64,000 nucleotides of DNA from SZUA-36 sp963774415. Its GTDB lineage: Bacteria > Pseudomonadota > Gammaproteobacteria > Xanthomonadales > SZUA-36. The stretch covers positions 558,001-622,000 of the forward strand of contig CAVZEU010000001.1 in the NCBI GenBank assembly GCA_963774415.1, given 5' to 3'. A program made the position numbers and the translations under genes. This document shows positions 15,525-24,668 of the stretch, one piece after another; within the stretch, counting starts at the first letter, position 1; each line of letters starts with the position of its first letter. A model generated the notes under the pieces. It did not search any database. It worked only from the letters and a program-made list of their open reading frames with translations, and had not been told where the DNA came from.

Positions 15525-17437
15525 TCGTCGTCAGCCAGGTATTGCTCCAGCAGGATGGAAGATACGAGCAGGAGGTCATGCTCGGTGATCAGCCCGACCA
15601 GCTTGCCGTCTTCGAGCACGGGTAAACAGGCAACCTGTTTTTCCCGCATCAGGCGAATGGCTTCCACCGTGGTCGCGTCCGAGTTCACGCTCACCGGGTT
15701 CCGGGTCATGATTTCCCCGACCGTGACCTTGTTATCGCCACCGGTCTTGCCGGTGGCGACCAAACGCAGCAGCGCGCGGTGCGAAACCAGCCCGACCAGT
15801 TCCCCCTCGTCATTCTCCACCGGCACGTGGCGGACGTGGCGCCAGTCCATCAACGTGGCCGCAAAATCCACGATATCATCCTCGCGCACCGTGAAAAGGT
15901 CGGTGGTCATGAATTGCGCTACCTTGCGATAACTTTCGCGCCAATCCATCGCGTCACAATATTCCGCCAGGTCCCATTCCGCAACCGGCCGGCCGCTGGC
16001 CTGTTGGCTGACCATGTCGGCCACCAGGCAACGCAGCCGCTGGTCGCAGGTGCCTTCCTCACCCATGTTGGCGAGGGACTCAAGCGCCCAGCGGGCGCCG
16101 GTCCTGCGGTTCTCTACGCGCACCCTGAGGATGCCCAGGTAGCGGTCGATATCTCTGCGCTCGATTCCCGAGGCCTCCAGTCCCGCCTCCGCCAGCGGCA
16201 GCAATTCATCCAGGATCAGCTCCCGCGCCGGTGCGTGGACATCGCCGAACCAACTCAGCTGGGCGCGGATGCCGTCGCGCGCCGCGGCCATGAAATTGGT
16301 CTTGCAGTCGTCGAAGCTCATCAGTTCACGCACGTCTTCGTGCCTCGAGGCCATGCCCGACATCATGCCGAAAAAAAATGCCGCGTTGGCGATCTCGTCG
16401 ACGACCGTCGGTCCCGAAGGAATTACGCGGTTCTCGATGCGCAGGTGGGGAACCCCGTCGTGCACACCGTAACAGGCCCGGTTCCAGCGGTAGACCGTGC
16501 CGTTATGCAGGCACAGTGCCTTCAACTTGGGTGCAACGCCCTGTTCGACCATGGCCAGGGGATCGTCTTCCGTCTCCGTGGTCAGGATAACCCGGAAGCG
16601 GGCGATATCCTCCTTGAAAATCTCCGTAACGCTTTTATCGACCCAGTGCTCACCAAAATGCACCCTCGGTTTGAGTCCGCGGGTCTGGTGCGTCGCGGAA
16701 CGCGCATCGACGGAATACTCGAATACCGAGATGCGGGTTTCGTGCCAGAGGCGCTTGCCCAGCAGGATCGGAGAGTTGACGGCGGCCGCCAACAGCGGGG
16801 CCGTGATGACCTGGGCAATGTTGTACAGGTGCGCGAACTCGTCCGGGCCGACCTGGAAATGGACCTGGAAGCTCGTATTGCAGGCCTCCAGCATCAGGTT
16901 GTCATGGTTGACGACCAGTTGGTCGATGCCGTTGATCGTGAATTGCAGGTCATTGCCGCGCAGCGCCATGATGGCCTTGTTGAGCGCGTGGTAGCGCGGC
17001 GTCGGCACCATCGAGTCGAGGCCGAGATTTTTCTTGGTCAGCGTCGGCAGTATCCCCACCAGCGCGATTTCACTGCCGCAGCGGTGCGCGGCCTGACGCG
17101 CAATGGCGTAGACTTCCTGCGCTTCCGCCTCCATGCGGCTGAGGCTGCCGGCGTTCAGTTCCTGCACCGACAGGTTGGCTTCGATGTTGAACAGCCCCAG
17201 TTCATGCGTGAAGCGCTCGTCCTGCAGCAGGTCGAGAACGTCCAGCGCCTTCAGCGCGGGTCTATGCGCGCGGTCGATCAGGAACATCTCCTGCTCGGCG
17301 CCGATCCTGCGGACGCCTGATTCCAGCATGCCCTTTTCGAGCATCATTTCGAGCGCCCGAAGTTCTTCCAGCAGAGACTTCATGAACGCCTGACGGGTGG
17401 CCTCGCTGGCATGTTGTTCTATGTTGTGCTCGCCCAT
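15521..17437 (-). CDS. Glutamate-cysteine-ligase-like (GCS2) domain fused to tandem CBS domains
   Basis: Protein of 638 aa. Residues about 15-400 resemble carboxylate-amine ligases of the GCS2/YbdK type: GAEQEMFLID near 47, FNIEANL near 84, then NTSFQVHFQV, AAVNSPILLGKRLW and LRIENRVIPSGPT. The C-terminal ~150 residues hold two CBS modules (FMTTDLFTVREDDIVDFA and IMTRNPVSVNSDATTVEA), which commonly sense adenine nucleotides or SAM. An ATP-dependent peptide-bond or amide-forming reaction regulated by nucleotide state is inferred. ATG at 17437 chosen; another ATG lies 7 codons upstream. First gene of the unit with the lipoprotein and GT41 genes. Confidence 0.82.
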   Translation of the reverse strand: MGEHNIEQHASEATRQAFMKSLLEELRALEMMLEKGMLESGVRRIGAEQEMFLIDRAHRPALKALDVLDLLQDERFTHELGLFNIEANLSVQELNAGSLSRMEAEAQEVYAIARQAAHRCGSEIALVGILPTLTKKNLGLDSMVPTPRYHALNKAIMALRGNDLQFTINGIDQLVVNHDNLMLEACNTSFQVHFQVGPDEFAHLYNIAQVITAPLLAAAVNSPILLGKRLWHETRISVFEYSVDARSATHQTRGLKPRVHFGEHWVDKSVTEIFKEDIARFRVILTTETEDDPLAMVEQGVAPKLKALCLHNGTVYRWNRACYGVHDGVPHLRIENRVIPSGPTVVDEIANAAFFFGMMSGMASRHEDVRELMSFDDCKTNFMAAARDGIRAQLSWFGDVHAPARELILDELLPLAEAGLEASGIERRDIDRYLGILRVRVENRRTGARWALESLANMGEEGTCDQRLRCLVADMVSQQASGRPVAEWDLAEYCDAMDWRESYRKVAQFMTTDLFTVREDDIVDFAATLMDWRHVRHVPVENDEGELVGLVSHRALLRLVATGKTGGDNKVTVGEIMTRNPVSVNSDATTVEAIRLMREKQVACLPVLEDGKLVGLITEHDLLLVSSILLEQYLADDE

Positions 17438-17582
17438 AATCAAGCGTCCTGCCCGCATGACGTTGTGCCGATAATAAACAGTGCACCACCGGGGGGCAAA
17501 CGAATTACTGAAAGATATTTCCTAACGTGTAAAAATGCGGCTTGGGCGTGGTTTCCCCGTTTCGCAATGGTCTGGACCGAAC

Positions 17583-19259
17583 ATGCAAAAACCCTGGCTT
17601 AAGAATTATCCCCCGGGCGTGCCGGCAAGCATCGACCTGGGCGAGTTCCGCTCCATCGTGGATTTGCTGGAGCAAAGTTGCGAAAAATATGCCGAGCGCG
17701 TGGCATTTCACAATATGGGCAGCGAAATCACCTTCGCTGATCTCGATTTCCTGACACGGAAGTTCGCCGTTGGCCTGCAGGAAATGGGTCTCATACCGGG
17801 TGACCGCATCGCCCTGATGCTGCCCAACGTGCTGCAATACCCCGTTGCCCTTTTCGGGGCCTTGCGGGCGGGGCTGATCGTGGTCAACACCAACCCGATG
17901 TACACGGGTCGTGAACTGCGTCACCAACTGCTGGACGCCGGCGCACGCGCCATCGTCGTCATCGAAAATTTCGCGCATGTCGTGGCCCGTGTGCGGGACG
18001 ACGTCCCGCTGGAGTTCATCATCACGACGGCGATGGGCGATTTGCTCGATTTCCCCAAGTCGGTGCTGGTCGATTTTGTCCTCAAGTACGTTCGCAAAAA
18101 GGTGCCGTCCTATTCGTTGCCTGGCGCCGTAAAATTCGGGGAGGTGCTCGAAAGCGGCGCAAAGCGGCCGCTGCGCCCGGTTAGTCTCGCCTTCGAGGAC
18201 GTTGCGCTGCTGCAATACACCGGCGGCACCACCGGCGTGGCGAAAGGCGCCATGCTCACGCACAGGAACATCGTCGCGAACCTGCTGCAGGCGCGCGCGT
18301 GGTTCACGCAGCTGGAGGCCGGTCATGAAACCATCATCACGGCGCTGCCGCTCTACCATATCTTCGCCCTGACCGCCAACTGCCTGACTTTTCTCTATCT
18401 CGGCGGCACCAACGTCCTGATTACCGACCCGCGTGACATGAACGGCTTCGTCAAGGAACTCGGACGGCACAGGTTCACGTCGATTACCGGCGTCAACACG
18501 CTTTTCAATGCACTGCTCAACACGCCGGGATTCGCCGACCTGGACTTTTCCTCGCTGAAACTGGCGCTGGCCGGCGGCATGGCCTTACAGCGGGCGGTGG
18601 CGGAGCAGTGGAAAGGGGTGACGGGCGTCACCCTGCTCGAGGCCTACGGCCTGACGGAAACCTCGCCCGCGGCCTGCATCAACCCGACCACGCTGGAGGA
18701 CTACAACGGCTATATCGGCCTGCCGATACCCTCGACCGACGCCTGCGTCATGGACGAGAACGGCAACATACTGGAGCCCGGCGAGGTCGGCGAGCTGTGC
18801 CTGCGCGGGCCGCAGGTCATGAAAGGCTACTGGCAACAGCCCGAGGCCACCGCGGAGGTGTTCGATAAAGGCGGCTGGCTGCACACCGGCGACATCGCGA
18901 GGATGACCGCGGGCGGTTATTTTAAAATCGTCGACCGCAAGAAGGATATGATCCTGGTCTCGGGCTTCAACGTCTACCCGAATGAAATCGAAGACGCCGT
19001 CATGCTGCACCCGGGCGTGCTCGAGGCCGCAGCCATCGGCGTGCCGGACGAGCATTCGGGCGAGGTGGTCAAGCTTTTCGTCGTCAGGAAGGACCCGGAC
19101 CTGACCGAGGAGGACATCAGGGCCTACTGCAAGGACAATCTGACCGGTTACAAGCGGCCGCGCTACATCGAATTCACCGACAGCCTGCCGAAATCGAACG
19201 TCGGCAAGATACTGCGCCGTGAATTGAAAGAGCGGACATCCGCGCCAGAGAACGAATGA
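17583..19259 (+). CDS. fadD: Long-chain fatty acyl-CoA synthetase (FadD)
   Basis: Protein of 558 aa, the usual FadD length. It activates fatty acids to acyl-CoA via acyl-AMP at the inner membrane. Seen: the adenylate P-loop YTGGTTGVAKGAML near 212-225, EAYGLTETSP, GWLHTGDIA, DRKKDMILVSGFNVYPNEIE and the C-terminal lysine segment PKSNVGKILRREL. Start is the ATG at 17583 in family register (MQKPWLKNYPPGVP). It is divergent from the GCS2-CBS gene across 145 bases. Beta-oxidation partners (fadE, fadJ, fadI) lie elsewhere in the window. Confidence 0.93.
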   Translation: MQKPWLKNYPPGVPASIDLGEFRSIVDLLEQSCEKYAERVAFHNMGSEITFADLDFLTRKFAVGLQEMGLIPGDRIALMLPNVLQYPVALFGALRAGLIVVNTNPMYTGRELRHQLLDAGARAIVVIENFAHVVARVRDDVPLEFIITTAMGDLLDFPKSVLVDFVLKYVRKKVPSYSLPGAVKFGEVLESGAKRPLRPVSLAFEDVALLQYTGGTTGVAKGAMLTHRNIVANLLQARAWFTQLEAGHETIITALPLYHIFALTANCLTFLYLGGTNVLITDPRDMNGFVKELGRHRFTSITGVNTLFNALLNTPGFADLDFSSLKLALAGGMALQRAVAEQWKGVTGVTLLEAYGLTETSPAACINPTTLEDYNGYIGLPIPSTDACVMDENGNILEPGEVGELCLRGPQVMKGYWQQPEATAEVFDKGGWLHTGDIARMTAGGYFKIVDRKKDMILVSGFNVYPNEIEDAVMLHPGVLEAAAIGVPDEHSGEVVKLFVVRKDPDLTEEDIRAYCKDNLTGYKRPRYIEFTDSLPKSNVGKILRRELKERTSAPENE

Positions 19260-19264
19260 CCGGG

Positions 19265-19282
19265 CTTCGCGGCGGCGCGAAG
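19265..19282. terminator. Hairpin between convergent fadD and dinB
   Basis: Perfect 7-bp stem CTTCGCG/CGCGAAG (19265-19271, 19276-19282) with a GCGG loop, placed in the 24 bases between the two stops. No T-tract follows on either strand, so it is only a possible bidirectional end. Confidence 0.35.
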
Positions 19283-19283
19283 A

Positions 19284-20483
19284 TTACCTCGGCTTCCTTT
19301 TCAACGCCAGCGCACGGGTCGCCTTGTCATCACCATACCTGCGCCTGATTGCGTCCAGCGTTTCGTCCAGCGTGACCTGGCGACGGGGATCATGCTGCCC
19401 GGCCCGCCCCACGCCCTGCTCCAGGCCGGTGAGGCCGACACCCAGCAAACGAACCGGCGTGTTGCGGTGCTCGGCCAGCCAGGTCGCCAACAGGCCGCGC
19501 GCCTGCCTGTAAACGGTTTGCGTGCTCGAGGTCGGCGCCGCCAGGCTGCGGCTGCGGGTCGCGGTGCGGAAGCGCGCGTCGCGAATCTTGATCCGGACCG
19601 TGCGAGCCAGCAGGCGGCGCTTTCGCAGGCGTTCGCAAACCGACTCGGCCTGCCGCTGCAGTTCCGCCAGCAGGTCCGCCTCGCTGGTCAGGTCCTGCTC
19701 GAAGGTAACCTCCCGGCTGATGGACTTGTCCGGCCGCGCGGGCACCACTTCGCGCTCGTCTTCGCCCCGGGCCAGGGCCTGAAAGTGCGCGGCTTGCCGC
19801 CGGCCCAGCAACTGGCCCAGCAATACCGGGTCGGCCCGCAGCATCTGGCCGATCGTCAGGATACCCAGTGGCCGCAGCTTCGACAGCGTCTGCCGGCCGA
19901 TGCCCCAGATTCTGCCGACCGGCATCGGTTCGAGGAAATCGCGAACACCGTCGGGCGCGACGTGGACGAAACCCCGCGGTTTGCCGATATCCGAGGCGAG
20001 CTTGGCCAGGAACTTGTTGTGCGCCATGCCGACGGAAGCATGCAGGCCGGTGCGGGCGAAAATCTCGGCGCGCAACCGGCTGCCGATCGTCTCGATGCTG
20101 CCGAACAGCGCCAGGCTCGCGCTGACATCGAGGAATGCCTCATCCAGTGAAAGACCCTCGACCTGGGGCGTGAAGGCGTGAAAGACCGTGAAGACCCGCG
20201 CGGAGACCTCGCGGTAGCGCGCCATGCGCACGGGCAGGATGACCGCCTGCGGGCACAGGCGCCTGGCCTGGCTCATCGGCATCGCCGAATGCACGCCGTA
20301 GCGGCGCACCTCGTAGCTGGCGGCCGCGACCACGCCGCGCCTGCCGGTGCCGCCCACGATAACCGGCCGGTTACGGTATTGCGGCTGGTCCAGTTGCTCG
20401 ACCGAAGCGAAAAAGGCATCCATGTCCACGTGAATGATCGCGCGGTCCCTGGAAGCCGGATTTGCGGTGCTGGCCACAATCAT
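19284..20483 (-). CDS. dinB: DNA polymerase IV (Y-family translesion polymerase)
   Basis: Protein of 399 aa. Catalytic acidic residues are in IIHVDMDAFFASVEQ (about 16-30) and SLDEAFLDVS (about 111-120); a helix-hairpin-helix follows (MPVGRIWGIGRQT), then the little-finger domain with ISREVTFEQDL. It copies damaged DNA, mainly past N2-guanine lesions. ATG at 20483 is taken; a GTG two codons downstream is also possible because a TATAAT lies only 3 bases before the ATG. No LexA box is visible upstream. Only 14 bases separate it from the divergent aminotransferase. Confidence 0.92.
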   Translation of the reverse strand: MIVASTANPASRDRAIIHVDMDAFFASVEQLDQPQYRNRPVIVGGTGRRGVVAAASYEVRRYGVHSAMPMSQARRLCPQAVILPVRMARYREVSARVFTVFHAFTPQVEGLSLDEAFLDVSASLALFGSIETIGSRLRAEIFARTGLHASVGMAHNKFLAKLASDIGKPRGFVHVAPDGVRDFLEPMPVGRIWGIGRQTLSKLRPLGILTIGQMLRADPVLLGQLLGRRQAAHFQALARGEDEREVVPARPDKSISREVTFEQDLTSEADLLAELQRQAESVCERLRKRRLLARTVRIKIRDARFRTATRSRSLAAPTSSTQTVYRQARGLLATWLAEHRNTPVRLLGVGLTGLEQGVGRAGQHDPRRQVTLDETLDAIRRRYGDDKATRALALKRKPR

Positions 20484-20497
20484 TACATTATAGGGAC

Positions 20498-21640
20498 ATG
20501 GACCCCGCCGCACACTTACCCCTGGACGAGTTTCCGATACTCGAGCACGGGCATTACGCCAATCACGCCGGTATCTCGCCGTGGCCGCGCTCCGTCGCCC
20601 AGGCCGTCATCGACTTTGCCCGGGAAAACGCGGCCACCGGCCCCCGTCACTACGACCGCTGGCTCAAGCGGGAACGTGAATTGAAGACCGCGTTGGCGGC
20701 GTTGCTCAATGCCGCGTCCGCCGCTGACATCGCGCTGCTCAAGAACACGACCGAGGGTATTTGCACCGTCGCCGGCGGCATCGACTGGCGAGCCGGCGAC
20801 AACATCGTCCTGCCGCTCGGGGAATTTCCTTCCAACCGCCTGCCCTGGCTCGCGCTCGAGCAGCGCGGCGTGGAAATACGGGAAGTCGATATCCGCGCCG
20901 GGGAACCGCCCGAGGCGGCGCTGTTGGCGCACATGGACAGCAAGACACGACTGCTGTCGGTCAGCTCGGTGCAATGGACCGACGGTCTGCGCCTGCGGCT
21001 CGGGCAATTGGGCCGCCATTGCCGTGACAGCGGCGTCCTGTTCTTTGTCGACGCCATTCAGCAACTGGGCGCCCTGCAGCTTGATGTCGAGTCCTGCCAC
21101 ATCGATTTTCTGGCCGCTGACGGTCACAAGTGGCTGCTGGCGCCGGAAGGCGTGGCGGTGTTCTATTGCCGGGGAGAGGTCCGCGAGCAACTCCAAGTCA
21201 GCCAACACGGCTGGCACATGGTCGATGACCCCTACCATTTCGACCGCAGCGACTGGCGCCCCAGCCGCAGCGCCGGCAAATTCGAAGCCGGCAGCCCCAA
21301 CCTGCTGGGCCAGGCGGCGCTGATAGCCGCGGTTAAGCTGCTGCGGGAGGTCGGCATGGGGCGGGTCGAGGCCTGCGTCGAGGCCAACAGCACGGCGCTT
21401 TACCAGGCGCTGGATGGGCACAGCGGCATCGAGCCGGTGCGCGCCATGGATACCGAGCGCCTTTCCGGTATCGTCAGTTTCACGTTGCCGGGAAGAGACC
21501 CGAGCGCGGTGTTGCGGCTGCTGCAAGAGCGTGGCGTTACCTGCGCGATACGCGATGGCGCCATCCGCCTGTCACCGCATTTCTACCAGCACGGCGAACC
21601 CTTGCAGAACCTGCTGGATACAGTCATGGACACGATCTAA
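20498..21640 (+). CDS. Class V aminotransferase family PLP enzyme
   Basis: Protein of 380 aa resembling isopenicillin-epimerase / cysteine-desulfurase-like enzymes. Seen: LKNTTEGICTVAGGI near 85, FFVDAIQQLGALQLDV near 183-198 (the PLP aspartate segment), and AADGHKWLLAPEG near 207-219 containing the Schiff-base lysine. The desulfurase active-site cysteine loop is not evident, so a transaminase, lyase or epimerase is more likely than IscS-type sulfur transfer. ATG at 20498. The AT-rich end and 39-base gap to pilZ suggest the transcript ends there. Confidence 0.85.
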   Translation: MDPAAHLPLDEFPILEHGHYANHAGISPWPRSVAQAVIDFARENAATGPRHYDRWLKRERELKTALAALLNAASAADIALLKNTTEGICTVAGGIDWRAGDNIVLPLGEFPSNRLPWLALEQRGVEIREVDIRAGEPPEAALLAHMDSKTRLLSVSSVQWTDGLRLRLGQLGRHCRDSGVLFFVDAIQQLGALQLDVESCHIDFLAADGHKWLLAPEGVAVFYCRGEVREQLQVSQHGWHMVDDPYHFDRSDWRPSRSAGKFEAGSPNLLGQAALIAAVKLLREVGMGRVEACVEANSTALYQALDGHSGIEPVRAMDTERLSGIVSFTLPGRDPSAVLRLLQERGVTCAIRDGAIRLSPHFYQHGEPLQNLLDTVMDTI

Positions 21641-21679
21641 TATATTAGATTAATTAATATAAACAAATTATTGATTTTA

Positions 21680-22021
21680 CTACATTGTATGTGTGCGCTT
21701 CTCGCCCTTCAGGAGTTGCGCCAGGTGTGATTCGATGATGGTGCGGGCGTGGGCGCCGTCGGGCGTATCGGCAAATTGAACGCCGATGCCGGGGCGCCGG
21801 TTGCCCTGCGCCGCCGGCGGTGTGACCCACACGACTTTGCCCGGGATCGGCAGGCGTTCTTCCAGCTCCATGATCGTCAACAGCAGGAAGACCTCGTCCC
21901 CCAGGGCGTAGCGCTTCGTGCTCTGCACGAACAGGCCGCCGCCCATGACAAAAGGCATATACGCGCTGTACAGCGTTTGCCGGTCCTTGATCGATAATGA
22001 AAGTATGCCCTGTTGAGCCAT
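21680..22021 (-). CDS. pilZ: PilZ domain protein (type IV pilus PilZ-like)
   Basis: Protein of 113 aa directly after holB, the place of pilZ in Pseudomonas-type genomes. The fold is recognisable from FVMGGGLFVQSTKRYALGDE, ERLPIPGKVVWVTPP and RRPGIGVQF. The N-terminal RxxxR needed to bind cyclic di-GMP is missing, as in the PilZ that acts with PilB/PilF in pilus assembly. Last visible gene of the fab-holB operon; tatD, which often follows, is replaced by the convergent aminotransferase. Confidence 0.87.
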   Translation of the reverse strand: MAQQGILSLSIKDRQTLYSAYMPFVMGGGLFVQSTKRYALGDEVFLLLTIMELEERLPIPGKVVWVTPPAAQGNRRPGIGVQFADTPDGAHARTIIESHLAQLLKGEKRTHTM

Positions 22022-22045
22022 CCCGTCGTCCTCGTGTCGGCGTTA

Positions 22046-23008
22046 TCAACACACCTGCATGGCCCATTCTATCAGCCAATCCTGCAGAAGTAAGTCCCCG
22101 CGCACGGTGGTGCCGGCCAATTGACGATTCGCGTCCGCCTTCTTCTGTAATTCCAGCAACGGGGCCGCCCGCAAGCCGGCGGCGCCCGTCAGCCAGGCGG
22201 CCTCCCGGCCCGCGAGCACGGATTTTACGGCCTCGCTGCAACAAAGCGAGAGCCAGCGCCACAGGTTTTCCGATAAGTGCTCCTGCAATTCAGCGCAAAC
22301 CGGGGACACCGCGCCGGGGCGTTGCAGCAATTTTGCCAACGACTCGCGAATCAGCAAGTAAGCCTCGAGTACAGACGTGTTCAGGTATTGCTGTGCAAGC
22401 AAGGCGCTGCCGCCAGCCGCCTCCAAAGCCAGGTCGATATCCCGGCGGGGGCTGTCGCAGGATTGCGCCAGCCACGCTGCGGCGGTCTCGCGTTCGGGCA
22501 GTGCGACGACGATGGACTGGCAGCGGCTGCGGATGGTCGCCGGCAGACGGCCCGGGTCACTGCTGACCAGAATCAGCGTGGCGTCGCCATTGGGCTCTTC
22601 CAGGCTTTTGAGCAATGCATTCGCCGATGATCGGTTCATGGCGTCCGCTGGGTGGATGCAGACGACCTTTCTGCCGCTGATCGTCGTGGTCAGGTTCAGC
22701 GACGCGATCATGGCGCGAATCTGATCGACCCTGATGACGTTACCGTTCTCTTCAAAAGTGACTTCGAACCGGTCGGGGTGCGCGCCGCCTGCGAGCAACT
22801 GGCAGGAGCGGCAAACCCCGCAGTTCCCGTTCGGGCGCGGCTGGGTGCACAACAGCCTGGCGGTCATGGCGCGGGCCATTTCCAGCTTGCCGCCCCCCGC
22901 GGGCCCTTCGACCATCAGCGCGTGCGGTAAACGGTCCTCGTCCAGGCGCCGGATGAAAAATTGCCAGTGGTCCTGCAGCCACGGCAGGACGGGCGGGTCG
23001 TGGCTCAC
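22046..23008 (-). CDS. holB: DNA polymerase III subunit delta'
   Basis: Protein of 320 aa. AAA+ clamp-loader fold: PHALMVEGPAGGGKLEMARAM near 27-47, a zinc site made by CGVCRSCQ and an upstream cysteine near 53-67, and NALLKSLEEPNGDATLILVS in the sensor region. The Walker A lacks the canonical GKT/S, normal for delta', which does not hydrolyse ATP. I start at GTG 23008, overlapping the tmk stop by 4 bases (GTGA); the open frame before it lies inside tmk. Confidence 0.9.
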   Translation of the reverse strand: MSHDPPVLPWLQDHWQFFIRRLDEDRLPHALMVEGPAGGGKLEMARAMTARLLCTQPRPNGNCGVCRSCQLLAGGAHPDRFEVTFEENGNVIRVDQIRAMIASLNLTTTISGRKVVCIHPADAMNRSSANALLKSLEEPNGDATLILVSSDPGRLPATIRSRCQSIVVALPERETAAAWLAQSCDSPRRDIDLALEAAGGSALLAQQYLNTSVLEAYLLIRESLAKLLQRPGAVSPVCAELQEHLSENLWRWLSLCCSEAVKSVLAGREAAWLTGAAGLRAAPLLELQKKADANRQLAGTTVRGDLLLQDWLIEWAMQVC

Positions 23009-23631
23009 GGCTGCGTACGCTGCTCGAGCGCCTCCCTGACCTCGCGCCAAACCTCGCCTTCGTCGCCCCCGGCATGGATGATGACGAACCGTTCCGGGTC
23101 ATGCCGGGCCCGGTCCAGGTAAGCTTCCCTGACACGCTTGAAAAAATCCAGCGATTCACGTTCAAAGCGGTCCGGCTCGCCGCGCCCGGCGACCCTTGTG
23201 AGGCCGTGGCCGACCGGCATGTCGAACAAAAGGGTCAGATCCGGCTGCAGGTCAGCGTGTACCAGTTTTTCCAGCAACGCCACGCTCTTTGCTCCCAACT
23301 CGCGGCCGCCGCCCTGGTAAGCAAAGCTGGCGTCGGTAAAACGATCGCTGAGAACGACTTTACCTGCCGCCAGCGCCGGGCGTATCACTTCGGCCAGCAA
23401 TTGGGCGCGCGCGGCGAACATCAGCAGCAACTCGGCTTTCGGGTCGAGAGCCGCGTTGCGGCTGTCCAGCAGTATCCGCCGGATTTGTTCGGCAATCGCG
23501 GTTCCCCCCGGTTCGCGGGTCTCCACGACGTCCCTGCCGCGCTCTCGAAGCCACGAGGCGATGCGGCGGTGCTGGGTGCTCTTGCCCGCGCCTTCCCCGC
23601 CCTCCAGGGTAATGAAAAGCCCCCTGTTCAT
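23005..23631 (-). CDS. tmk: Thymidylate kinase
   Basis: Protein of 208 aa phosphorylating dTMP to dTDP. P-loop EGGEGAGKSTQ at about 10-20, the DR-type motif DRFTDASFAYQGGGRELG near 96, and the lid arginines in VAGRGEPDRFERES. ATG at 23631 overlaps the mltG stop (ATGA). Standard tmk-holB pair. Confidence 0.95.
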   Translation of the reverse strand: MNRGLFITLEGGEGAGKSTQHRRIASWLRERGRDVVETREPGGTAIAEQIRRILLDSRNAALDPKAELLLMFAARAQLLAEVIRPALAAGKVVLSDRFTDASFAYQGGGRELGAKSVALLEKLVHADLQPDLTLLFDMPVGHGLTRVAGRGEPDRFERESLDFFKRVREAYLDRARHDPERFVIIHAGGDEGEVWREVREALEQRTQP

Positions 23632-24668
23632 GGCTCGTCATCCCCGCGCCCGTTCGCTGCGGACGGTTCTGCGTCGCGGCTCGCCCGCAGCATCCTTTGG
23701 ACCGCGGCGTTGTGTTCTTCGAGCGAGTTGGAGAACGTGTGGCCGCCATGACCGTCGGCGACAAAAAACATGGCGTCCCCGTCTGCCGGGTGCGCCGCCG
23801 CCTGCAGTGAAGCTGCCCCCGGCAGCGCGATCGGCGTGGGCGGCAACCCCCGGCGCGTGTAGGTGTTGTAGGGGGTGTCCTTTTCAAGGTCCCGGCGGCG
23901 GATATTGCCGCTGTAGGCCTCACCCATGCCGTAGATTACCGTCGGATCGGTTTCCAGGCGCCAATGCTGCCGCAGGCGCCTGACGAATACGCCGGCAATA
24001 GCGGCACGCTCGCTGCCGCGCGAAGTCTCTTTTTCGATGATCGAGGCCATGGTCAGCAACTGGTAGGGGCCGGCGTAAGGCAGGTCGGCCGCCCTGCCTT
24101 GCCACGCGTCCGCCAGCGCCCGCTGCATGCCCCGGTAGGCGCGCCGCAGCAGCTTCACGTCGCTGTCACCGTGCACGAATACGTAGGTCTCGGGCAAAAA
24201 CCAGCCTTCCGGGTTCCCGTCAGGGAGACCGGCAAGGCCCCGCAGGTCGCCGCTGCCTTGCACTGAATGCAGCAGCGCGTCGTTTCCGGACAAGGCCGCG
24301 AGCAGTTGCCTCACGGTCCAGCCCTCGACGATCGTGAAGTGGTGCTGCACCACCTTGCCGGACGCCAGCAGCCGCAGCAGCTGCGGCGGCCGCGTGCCCG
24401 GTGCGAGTGCATATTCACCGGCCTTGATGGTCATCGGTTGCAGGCGCCCCAGGAGCCGCCAGCGCCAGTCCAGCCGGGTCGCGCCGCGCCGCTCCAGTTC
24501 CGCGGCCACGCTGTGCAGACTCGCGCCCCGCTCGACCAGCAAGACGTTTTCTCCGCTGCCGATGCGCAATGGCGTGTCCAGAAAACGGCTGTATTGGCGC
24601 CAGCCCTCGGTCACGGCCAGCACCGCGGCCAGCAGGACCAGTAAAGCCACCGCCGGGGCGCGTCTCAC
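23628..24668 (-). CDS. mltG: Endolytic murein transglycosylase
   Basis: Protein of 346 aa with an N-terminal membrane anchor (PAVALLVLLAAVLAV) and a periplasmic LysM-like plus YceG catalytic domain. The catalytic glutamate lies in TMASIIEKETSR near 210, followed by AAIAGVFVRRL, DPTVIYGMG and PYNTYTRRGLPPTPI. It cleaves nascent glycan strands and sets their length. GTG start at 24668 overlaps the pabC stop (GTGA). Position after pabC is the conserved gammaproteobacterial one. Confidence 0.94.
   Translation of the reverse strand: MRRAPAVALLVLLAAVLAVTEGWRQYSRFLDTPLRIGSGENVLLVERGASLHSVAAELERRGATRLDWRWRLLGRLQPMTIKAGEYALAPGTRPPQLLRLLASGKVVQHHFTIVEGWTVRQLLAALSGNDALLHSVQGSGDLRGLAGLPDGNPEGWFLPETYVFVHGDSDVKLLRRAYRGMQRALADAWQGRAADLPYAGPYQLLTMASIIEKETSRGSERAAIAGVFVRRLRQHWRLETDPTVIYGMGEAYSGNIRRRDLEKDTPYNTYTRRGLPPTPIALPGAASLQAAAHPADGDAMFFVADGHGGHTFSNSLEEHNAAVQRMLRASRDAEPSAANGRGDDEP

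Noticed and set aside
15779..17320. Long plus-strand open frame antisense to the GCS2-CBS gene
   Set aside because: No recognisable domain; the opposite strand encodes a clear two-domain protein.
19265..19282. Hairpin as a certain terminator for fadD and dinB
   Set aside because: No T-tract on either strand; kept only as a weak candidate.
20484..20560. LexA box upstream of dinB
   Set aside because: No CTG-N10-CAG pattern found between the starts or just inside the aminotransferase gene, unlike the clear box before lexA.
21680..22021. PilZ protein as a cyclic di-GMP receptor
   Set aside because: The RxxxR ligand motif is absent and the position after holB fits the pilus-assembly PilZ that does not bind the nucleotide.
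22046..23008. Missing canonical Walker A in the delta' subunit taken as damage
   Set aside because: Delta' subunits of this class normally lack a working ATP site, so this is not decay.
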